Both the position numbers and the translations under genes were made by a program. A stretch of 7,034 bases of DNA from Cyclobacteriaceae bacterium (lineage in GTDB: Bacteria > Bacteroidota > Bacteroidia > Cytophagales > Cyclobacteriaceae): the NCBI GenBank assembly GCA_029882675.1, contig JAOUKJ010000208.1:1-7034 (forward strand), in the 5' to 3' direction. A model generated the notes under the pieces. It was given only the letters and a program-made list of their open reading frames with translations, searched no databases and was not told where the DNA came from. Each line of letters starts with the position of its first letter. The first letter of the stretch is position 1. Of this stretch, positions 1-5,344 are shown in pieces.

Positions 1-1
1 T

Positions 2-175
2 CCTCTTCTTTGGTTTAATATTGCCATATTAACGTACTTTTCAGGCGCTTTTTTCTCATTTGTTTTGAGTGAAGAAATTTTATCCGGTGAGATGTCATGG
101 ACTTTGCATAGATTTTCCAATATTTTAAAAAATATGATATTCGCAATAGGTTTATGGAAGGTTCTGAAGAAATAG
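2..175 (+). CDS. C-terminal end of a membrane protein (partial, starts outside the window)
   Basis: An open frame runs from the window's first complete codon to a TAG at 173-175, giving 57 residues. It has no start codon in the window because the gene begins upstream. The peptide is hydrophobic and aromatic: PLLWFNIAILTYFSG near its start looks like a membrane helix, and a second candidate helix near the end carries NMIFAIGLW before a basic tail (KVLKK). This resembles the last two helices of a polytopic inner-membrane protein. The W-x-LH motif followed by a hydrophobic helix recalls small multi-helix proteins encoded beside histidine kinases in Bacteroidota, but that is recollection, not a search. 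It overlaps the kinase gene by 22 bp in another frame, which suggests one transcript and coupled translation. Function is unknown; a role as the sensing partner of the kinase is inference. That it is coding rests on the frame staying open, its composition and the overlap. Confidence 0.68.
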   Translation, partial: PLLWFNIAILTYFSGAFFSFVLSEEILSGEMSWTLHRFSNILKNMIFAIGLWKVLKK

Positions 176-963
176 TATCTGATATCAGCTACAATATAAT
201 TCTTATTCTCGGAACAGCTGGTATGTTGCTGTTGGGTACAGCTATTTCAATCTTCATCTTCATTTTCCAGCGCAAACTCATCAAACGCAAGCTGGCCTAC
301 CAAAAGATAGAAGACCTGCTCAAAAAACAGGAACTGAAATCGGCCTATGCCCTGCTGAAAGGCCAGGACAGCGAGCGCAAGCGCATAGCCAGTGAGCTCC
401 ACGACAACCTGGGGGGGATACTCGTTACACTCAATATGTTTGTAGATACCTTGCTGGACAAATCGCTCACGGAGGATCAAAAAAAGGTAGCAGAAAGGAT
501 AAGGGAGGTATCCCACAAGGCCAGTGAAGAGGCCCGTAACCTGTCGCACCAGCTGGACTCGGCCAGCCTGAAACATTTTGGGTTTAAATCGGCCCTTGCA
601 GACCTGATCCGGATGGTTGATGAAACCAAATCTGTAAACATCATATCAAACATAGAACTCCGCGGTGAACTGGAAAATGAAGTGGGCCACAACCTCTACC
701 GCTGTATCCAGGAACTCATCAACAATACCCTGAAACATGCCCGGGCGACAGCAATAAATATCGAAATCACCCAAATAGCAGGAGAGTATATAAACCTGAT
801 TTTTGAAGACAATGGGGTAGGTTTTGATATGGAAGAAATAAAAGGAAAAGGCATCGGGTTGAAGAGTATTGAGACCCGGGTCGAACAAATAAACGGTCAG
901 CTTACGGTTGATTCCGTCAAAGATAAGGGCACTACGGTCATTATAGATATTCCATTGAAATGA
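154..963 (+). CDS. Sensor histidine kinase, NarL/DegS type (HisKA_3 + HATPase_c)
   Basis: A 269-residue histidine kinase, expected to autophosphorylate and pass phosphate to the response regulator encoded next to it. After 13 N-terminal residues comes one hydrophobic segment (about 14-38), then a basic, helical, probably coiled-coil stretch (39-72). The HisKA_3 dimerisation region starts at ERKRIASELHDN, with His83 as phosphoacceptor. The HATPase_c domain occupies about 178-268: N-box QELINNTLKHA (186-196), G1 box DNGVGFD (219-225), G2 box GKGIGLKSI (231-239), and a terminal GTT (259-261). No PAS, HAMP, TPR or periplasmic sensor domain is visible, so the input is probably internal to the membrane or comes from a partner. 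ATG 154 is the first start after an in-frame TAG at 109-111. It lies inside the preceding membrane-protein gene. The stop overlaps the next gene's start as ATGA. The G7 run at 411-417 lies in the H-box codons. Confidence 0.93.
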   Translation: MEGSEEIVSDISYNIILILGTAGMLLLGTAISIFIFIFQRKLIKRKLAYQKIEDLLKKQELKSAYALLKGQDSERKRIASELHDNLGGILVTLNMFVDTLLDKSLTEDQKKVAERIREVSHKASEEARNLSHQLDSASLKHFGFKSALADLIRMVDETKSVNIISNIELRGELENEVGHNLYRCIQELINNTLKHARATAINIEITQIAGEYINLIFEDNGVGFDMEEIKGKGIGLKSIETRVEQINGQLTVDSVKDKGTTVIIDIPLK

Positions 964-1577
964 GCAGAATAAAAGTTTTACTTGCGGATGATCATACGAT
1001 TGTACTGGAAGGCCTCAGGCAGGTGCTCTCGTTACATGAATCACTAGAGGTTGTGGGCGAAGCCCAGAATGGTGAGGAGGTACTACAATTTATAGAAAAC
1101 CAGGCTGTTGATATTGTAATTTTAGATATCAATATGCCAGTCATGGACGGTATTACCTGCGCCAGAATATTGAAAAAAGACTTCCCGCAGATCAAGATCA
1201 TCATCCTGACCATGTATGCCCAGAAATCTTTTATCGAAGAAATCGTAAAAATCGGTATTGACGGCTGCCTGTTAAAAAGCAATACGGGAAAAGAGCTCAA
1301 AGAGGCCATAGACCGGGTTATGGGTGGAAAAAATTACTATGACCTGATCAAGACCTTCCGCACCGATACAGAGGAGATTGCACAATATAAACTGAGCCCC
1401 AGGGAAATAGAAATTATCAAATTGATCGCTGAGGGGCTTAAGAGCGCCGATATCGCAGATAAATTATTTATTTCCAAACATACTGTACATACCCACCGCA
1501 AAAACATCATGCGGAAGACCGGGTCGGATAACACGTCCCAGCTTATTCAGTTTGCACGAACCAATAATTTGATTTAA
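960..1577 (+). CDS. Response regulator, NarL/FixJ family (receiver + LuxR-type HTH)
   Basis: A 205-residue cytoplasmic, DNA-binding response regulator, the expected partner of the adjacent kinase. The receiver domain covers about 4-120: acidic pair Asp10-Asp11, phosphoacceptor Asp56 in ILDINMP, switch Thr84 in ILTMY, and Lys106 in CLLKS. All the conserved phosphorylation residues are present. After a short linker (about 121-142) comes a LuxR-type domain (143-200) that opens with LSPREIEIIKLIAEG and has its recognition helix around ISKHTVHTHRKNIM. Phosphorylation is expected to promote dimerisation and DNA binding, as in NarL-type regulators. Its start overlaps the kinase stop by 4 bp (ATGA), the usual mark of translational coupling and matched output of the two proteins. 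Its TAA abuts the A-tract of the following terminator, so this is the last gene of the operon. Length is typical for the family. The target genes cannot be identified from the window. Confidence 0.95.
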   Translation: MSRIKVLLADDHTIVLEGLRQVLSLHESLEVVGEAQNGEEVLQFIENQAVDIVILDINMPVMDGITCARILKKDFPQIKIIILTMYAQKSFIEEIVKIGIDGCLLKSNTGKELKEAIDRVMGGKNYYDLIKTFRTDTEEIAQYKLSPREIEIIKLIAEGLKSADIADKLFISKHTVHTHRKNIMRKTGSDNTSQLIQFARTNNLI

Positions 1578-1613
1578 AAAGGCCTGCCGCTACGGCAGGC
1601 CTCCCGGGTTTTT
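1576..1613. terminator. Bidirectional intrinsic terminator between converging genes
   Basis: The sequence shows a perfect 10-bp GC-rich stem, 1580-1589 (AGGCCTGCCG) pairing with 1593-1602 (CGGCAGGCCT), around a CTA triloop. On the - strand the hairpin runs directly into TTTTT (complement of 1576-1580), a textbook terminator for the receptor gene, whose stop lies about 80 bp away. On the + strand, CCCGGG (1603-1608) separates the stem from T5 (1609-1613), so it is less canonical for the response-regulator gene, although the A5 and T5 tracts could extend the pairing. The rest of the 104-bp gap (1614-1681) holds a T9 run at 1659-1667 and no other recognisable element. Confidence 0.8.
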
Positions 1614-1681
1614 AGCTCATATTCTTCTGAATACCTACAATCATGAGTCCCTGAAATATTTTTTTTTCATTATCTGCCCCA

Positions 1682-4105
1682 TTAAAACCCCACGCGATAA
1701 TAGAATATTGGGAGAAATCCCAGTTGGTATTCCTCGATTACCCTTCCTTCTTTGGTGGTATCCTCACCGGGCACATACGAGAGCTTCAGGATGTTTTTTG
1801 TGCCGGGAAGGTTCACCAGGTCTACGGCGAATTCATGGGTTACCTTCGGCCTGTTTACAATATAATTGACTTTCAGGTCAGCGCGGAAGTAGTCTTTAAA
1901 CTGTTGTGAATTGCGCGTTTCATCTTTGTAAACGACCTGCTTGTTGGTCACAGAAGCCAGGGTATCAATGGGTCCGAACCGTCGGCCCCCTACAAAGGTG
2001 GTCTTAGCGCCTATTGAAAAGGTATTGCTCTCCCCCACCTTATACTCTTTTGAAAACAAACCGTTGAAAGCATAGTTGCCGTTAAAGTCAGTATCGCGCT
2101 TCACACCGTCAGATCCTTCATAAAAAGACTCAAACAGGGAGCCTGTAAACAGGAAGTAATACCCTTTTACAAACGAGCGCTCCAGTGTCATTTCTATGCC
2201 GTAATTGTCACCAGTACCAGTGTTCTGCAAGTGTTGGGGGTAAAAGCGTTCGAAGCCTGCGCCCGAATTGACCAACGAGAAGGAAGAGGCCTGGGAGCCC
2301 ACGGGTACATTGAACAGATCCTGATAATAGACTTCTGTTTTCAAACGCATATTGTCTCCAATAAACCGGTCATAAGCCAGCACATAGTGGATGCTTTTGG
2401 AAAAATCCATGCTGAGGTTATAGGGGGTGCCTTCCGGTGCATAGAAATACATGTAGCCGGACTGGGTCTGACTGTGCATGCCAAAGGCCAGATTGAGCGA
2501 CTGGTTTTTAGGAAGGTTCCACTTCAGACCCAGGCGCGGCTCCAACCAGGAGGCCGTATTGTTCAATGTAAAATACTGACTGTGCAAACCGGCATTGAAG
2601 GTGAGGTTTTCTTTCCACTGAAATTTGGCCTGGATGTACGGTTGAATCAAAAAAGCATTTTCATCAGTGTTCCAGCGTGTTTTAAAAAGGCCAAAATCGG
2701 GCTGTCCGGGCACCTCGTTTTTGGCACTATCGGCAAAATAGTAATGGGTCTGATCGGCCTGGATCCCTGCTTTGAGGGAAGTGCGGTTGTTTAGCTTTTT
2801 GAAAAAGGAAGCAGAGGCCACCCATTTCCCTTCACTAAACCGGTAGCCCAGTACATCCCAAAGTGAGTCATAGACATATTTGTTGTTGGCATCGGTATGA
2901 CGGAAAATAAGATCGTGCCTTGACTGGGTCTGGTTGTATGTCTTCAGCACGGTAGCATAGAAAAAGGTCTTGCTATTGAATGACCTGGCATATTTGGCGC
3001 CGGCTACGGCCATCTTACTGCCAAAAAACTGGTCACGGTCATTTTGGGCATATAGATCAGAAACATCAGCAGGCTCTTCCTGATCACTCACCAGGATGTC
3101 GATATCCGAGTTACCTCCCAAACCAAAGACCGATAACACACTTGAGTTTTTCAAAGGAAAGTTCACTTTGAAAGAGGCATCCTGATATTTAGGCACTGCG
3201 CGTGTCCCAATGTTAATACCCATAAGGCTAAATAAGGACACTGTAGAATACCGGTACGTAAACAGGTACGATGCCCTGCTTGTGGAAGCCAGGGGGCCTT
3301 CACCAGCCAGTTCCATCCCCAGGAAGCCAACCTGGGCGCTGTATTCATGGCTCTGGTTATTGCCATTTCGCAATTTCAGATCAAAGACTCCGGCCGTACT
3401 GTTACCGAATTCAGCGGGGAAGGCCCCGGTATAAAAGTCGCTGTTGGCGAGAATTTTATTATTGATAATACTTACCGGTCCGCCTGCTGTACCCGGCATA
3501 GAAAAGTGGTTGGGATTGGGGATGGACGCACCTTCCAGCTGCCACAGCACGCCATTGGGGGAGTTTCCCCGAACTACAATGTCGTTGCGGCTGTCGTCAG
3601 CGCCCTGCACACCTGCAAAGTTAGAAGCCATTCGGGCTGGATCCCCCCGACTGCCGGCATAGCGGTCGGTCTCTTCTACTGAAAACCCCCTGACACTGGT
3701 AAGCGCCATTTCATTGCCTACTTCAAACCGGCCGGATGAACTGGCCGTGACTACCACCTCCTGCAAGGCAAAAGGAGCCTCTTCCATTCCCACCTCCATG
3801 ATTACTTCGCGGGATGACGTTACAATAATGTTGTTATATGGCGCATCCTGATAGCCCACATAACTGAATCGCAGAGCCTGCCTGCCCACCGGTACATTTT
3901 CAATTCTGAAGTTACCATCCAGATCGGTGGTAGTGCCAACGGTACGCGAAGTGTCGGATGTCAGGTGTACGTTCACCCCAATAAGCGGGTATTTACTCCC
4001 GGCATCTACCACCGTGCCACGAACCACCTGAGTCATTTTATCCATTTGTGCCTGCGCACAAACGGTATAGAAAATAAAGATTAAAAGAACATTTAGCTTT
4101 TTCAT
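1682..4105 (-). CDS. TonB-dependent outer-membrane receptor with carboxypeptidase-regulatory-like domain
   Basis: An 807-residue outer-membrane receptor expected to import an unknown ligand with energy from TonB/ExbBD. Residues 1-20 are a signal peptide (MKK, hydrophobic core, CAQAQ cleavage region). About 27-113 form a CarboxypepD_reg-like beta-sandwich (VVRGTVVDAG, TTTDLDGNFRIENVPVG, YVGY), typical of Bacteroidota receptors. A TonB-box-like LQEVVVTAS follows (114-122). The plug is about 133-249, with NDIVVRGNSPNGVLWQLEG (174-192) and IPNPNHFS. The remaining ~555 residues are rich in alternating aromatic and polar residues, as expected for a beta-barrel, and end in the outer-membrane-type C-terminal Phe (YYRVGF). 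The start is fixed by the signal peptide. No SusD-like gene adjoins it, so a SusCD glycan complex is not supported; metal chelates, peptides or other ligands remain possible. It is divergent from the HTH regulator at 4340, a plausible controller. Reading frame is intact and full length. Confidence 0.93.
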   Translation of the reverse strand: MKKLNVLLIFIFYTVCAQAQMDKMTQVVRGTVVDAGSKYPLIGVNVHLTSDTSRTVGTTTDLDGNFRIENVPVGRQALRFSYVGYQDAPYNNIIVTSSREVIMEVGMEEAPFALQEVVVTASSSGRFEVGNEMALTSVRGFSVEETDRYAGSRGDPARMASNFAGVQGADDSRNDIVVRGNSPNGVLWQLEGASIPNPNHFSMPGTAGGPVSIINNKILANSDFYTGAFPAEFGNSTAGVFDLKLRNGNNQSHEYSAQVGFLGMELAGEGPLASTSRASYLFTYRYSTVSLFSLMGINIGTRAVPKYQDASFKVNFPLKNSSVLSVFGLGGNSDIDILVSDQEEPADVSDLYAQNDRDQFFGSKMAVAGAKYARSFNSKTFFYATVLKTYNQTQSRHDLIFRHTDANNKYVYDSLWDVLGYRFSEGKWVASASFFKKLNNRTSLKAGIQADQTHYYFADSAKNEVPGQPDFGLFKTRWNTDENAFLIQPYIQAKFQWKENLTFNAGLHSQYFTLNNTASWLEPRLGLKWNLPKNQSLNLAFGMHSQTQSGYMYFYAPEGTPYNLSMDFSKSIHYVLAYDRFIGDNMRLKTEVYYQDLFNVPVGSQASSFSLVNSGAGFERFYPQHLQNTGTGDNYGIEMTLERSFVKGYYFLFTGSLFESFYEGSDGVKRDTDFNGNYAFNGLFSKEYKVGESNTFSIGAKTTFVGGRRFGPIDTLASVTNKQVVYKDETRNSQQFKDYFRADLKVNYIVNRPKVTHEFAVDLVNLPGTKNILKLSYVPGEDTTKEGRVIEEYQLGFLPIFYYRVGF

Positions 4106-4228
4106 AATTGTAGGTTTTTTGTTTGTGGAGGTAAAGGTCAGATGTAAAGAGCGGCTGGCAGAACGGAATTATAATACACCGGCAGCACGCTGGCAAATAC
4201 TACCTTCACCCCTAGCAGTCAGCAGTTA

Positions 4229-4243
4229 ATAAAATGATTTTAT
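4229..4243. repeat. 15-bp perfect AT-rich palindrome (candidate operator)
   Basis: ATAAAAT-G-ATTTTAT is a perfect 7+1+7 dyad lying about 97 bp before the regulator start and 124 bp before the receptor start. Its symmetry suits a dimeric helix-turn-helix protein, and the neighbouring gene encodes an HTH protein. The composition is AT-rich, so chance symmetry is a real alternative. Confidence 0.4.
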
Positions 4244-4273
4244 GCCCTTAAAAATTGTAACAGGGGACCTTAT

Positions 4274-4318
4274 TTGAATAATTCAATATATTTATTTTAT
4301 AAATTGCAAAATATGCAA
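4274..4318. repeat. Cluster of three adjoining inverted repeats
   Basis: Three perfect dyads sit almost end to end: TTGAAT-A-ATTCAA (4274-4286), ATTTAT-TTT-ATAAAT (4290-4304) and TTGCA-AAATA-TGCAA (4304-4318). Their centres are about 17 and 14 bp apart, and the last ends 21 bp before the regulator's ATG. They cover the expected promoter and leader of the regulator gene, which would fit autoregulation. The three sequences are not copies of one motif, which weakens the idea of one protein binding all of them. Confidence 0.35.
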
Positions 4319-4339
4319 CACGCTTAAACCACTAAAACG

Positions 4340-5338
4340 ATGCCTGAAAACAAAAGCTTGCAACAGACCTTTCTGGAATTGGTAAAGCAAAAACATGAAT
4401 ATTCCGGAGGCTTTGCCGATGATCTTGCCGAATTATTGTGCATTAGCAAAGACAGTGCATACCGCCGAATCAGGGGAGAAACACCTCTTCAATTTGATGA
4501 AATTCAAAAACTCAGTCTACACTACGATATTTCCATAGACCACCTTTTACATGTTGATAATTCGGTCATTTCATTTGTGAACCGAACCATTAATTACAAT
4601 GATTATACCCTGAAAGAGTATCTCATATCTGTTCATGAAGACCTGGACATTGCATTACATCAAAAAATCAACCGGCTAATATTTGCCGCCAAAGATATCC
4701 CCCCCTTTCATTTTTTTCAGTTTGAAGAGTTGACACATTTTAAACTGTACTTTTGGTTACAAAACCTGGTGCGTTCAGAGGAACTGAAAGATGCTAATTA
4801 TAGCCGGGAGATCATATCTGAAGAAATACTTGGTATTACCCGGAGCATCTGGGAAAAATATGTAAATATCCCGGTTACAGAAATATGGAGTGATGAGTCG
4901 GTTAATGTGTTGCTCAGGCACATCATGTATTACTACGAGTCAGGCAAGGTAAGTCGCGATCAGGCCCGTACCCTGGTTGAGGAATACCGGGAGTTGATCA
5001 GGCACATCAAAGGCCAGGCCGAACATGGCAAGAAGTATTACTTCGGTCGGCCTGAATCGGGCGCTGCGGGGAGTTATAAGTTGTACTACAACGAGTTATC
5101 AATCAGCGACAATACTATTTTTTACGATATGGAAGGCGTAAAAGCCACATTTATCACTTATAATATGCTCAATACACTACATACCACCGATGAGGTCTTC
5201 AGCCAAAATGTAGAGCACCATCTGGATACCGTGATGAAGAAATCGAGCCTGATCAGCTCGGCCTCTGAAAAAACCAGAAATCAGGTATTCAACCTGATGG
5301 AGAAGAAAGTGGATGAAGTATGGGAAAAACTAAAGTAG
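4340..5338 (+). CDS. Helix-turn-helix (XRE-like) regulator with long C-terminal region of unknown function
   Basis: A 332-residue cytoplasmic protein, probably a transcription regulator. Residues about 8-72 form a Cro/XRE-like five-helix fold; FADDLAELLCISKDSAYRRI (25-44) carries the helix-turn-helix, followed by RGETPLQFDEIQKLSLHYDI. The other ~260 residues are predicted mostly helical, rich in aromatic and charged residues, with no metal-site cysteines and no membrane segment. A stretch around 196-233 (YYYESGKVSRDQARTLVEEY, then IKGQAEHGKKYYF) resembles a conserved part of Bacteroidota HTH proteins of this architecture; the family's function is not known to me. The C-terminus could be a ligand-sensing or oligomerisation domain. 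An in-frame TAA at 4325-4327 makes ATG 4340 the first possible start. It is divergent from the TonB-dependent receptor, suggesting control of it. The coding sequence contains C7 (4699-4705) and T7 (4711-4717) runs. Regulator role is moderately sure; target and ligand are unknown. Confidence 0.85.
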   Translation: MPENKSLQQTFLELVKQKHEYSGGFADDLAELLCISKDSAYRRIRGETPLQFDEIQKLSLHYDISIDHLLHVDNSVISFVNRTINYNDYTLKEYLISVHEDLDIALHQKINRLIFAAKDIPPFHFFQFEELTHFKLYFWLQNLVRSEELKDANYSREIISEEILGITRSIWEKYVNIPVTEIWSDESVNVLLRHIMYYYESGKVSRDQARTLVEEYRELIRHIKGQAEHGKKYYFGRPESGAAGSYKLYYNELSISDNTIFYDMEGVKATFITYNMLNTLHTTDEVFSQNVEHHLDTVMKKSSLISSASEKTRNQVFNLMEKKVDEVWEKLK

Positions 5339-5344
5339 CAAAGA

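Larger units (their letters stand above)
4106..4339. promoter_or_regulatory. Divergent intergenic region between receptor and regulator
   Basis: These 234 bp must hold the promoters for both divergent genes. The regulator-proximal half (about 4225-4320) is strongly AT-rich and carries several perfect dyads, listed separately. A weak candidate for the Bacteroidota promoter pattern (TTTG, 17-23 bp spacer, TAnnTTTG) on the + strand is TTTG at 4273-4276, then 23 bp, then TAAATTG at 4300-4306, which is one T short of consensus. No convincing -7/-33 pair was found for the receptor; TACATCTG (complement of 4139-4146) matches 7 of 8 positions but lacks an upstream TTG. Other repeats are GCTGGCA at 4154-4160 and 4189-4195, and AGCAGT at 4214-4219 and 4221-4226. 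Neither start has a Shine-Dalgarno sequence; both are preceded by A/T-rich leader, usual in this phylum. Promoter placement is inference. Confidence 0.45.

Noticed and set aside
9..42. Bacteroidota-like promoter: TTTG at 9-12, 22-bp spacer, TACTTTTC at 35-42
   Set aside because: It lies inside the open coding tail of the upstream membrane protein, misses the final G of the -7 element, and is about 110 bp from the kinase start. The overlap of genes points to an upstream operon promoter.
247..888. Open frames on the - strand across the histidine kinase gene
   Set aside because: The + strand carries all kinase motifs in order; the antisense peptides have no domain pattern or supporting context.
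1659..1667. T9 run as a second terminator for the signalling operon
   Set aside because: No stable GC-rich hairpin precedes it; the hairpin at 1580-1602 is too far upstream to use it.
2231..2794. Long + strand open frame (187 codons) antisense to the receptor
   Set aside because: It is fully inside the receptor gene on the opposite strand, shows no recognisable domain, and the receptor frame has clear homology features throughout.
3210..3682. Several overlapping + strand open frames antisense to the receptor's plug region
   Set aside because: They are shadows of a GC-richer coding stretch; the peptides are Pro/Arg/Cys-rich with no protein-like pattern.
4168..4173. TATAAT on the - strand upstream of the receptor, like a sigma-70 -10 box
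   Set aside because: The primary sigma factor of Bacteroidota uses TAnnTTTG/TTTG elements, no matching -35 was seen, and TATAAT arises easily in AT-rich DNA.
4154..4226. Short direct repeats GCTGGCA (twice) and AGCAGT (twice) as iterons or recombination sites
   Set aside because: There are only two copies of 6-7 bp each, with no integrase, replication gene or further copies nearby; noted only as possible minor regulatory sites.
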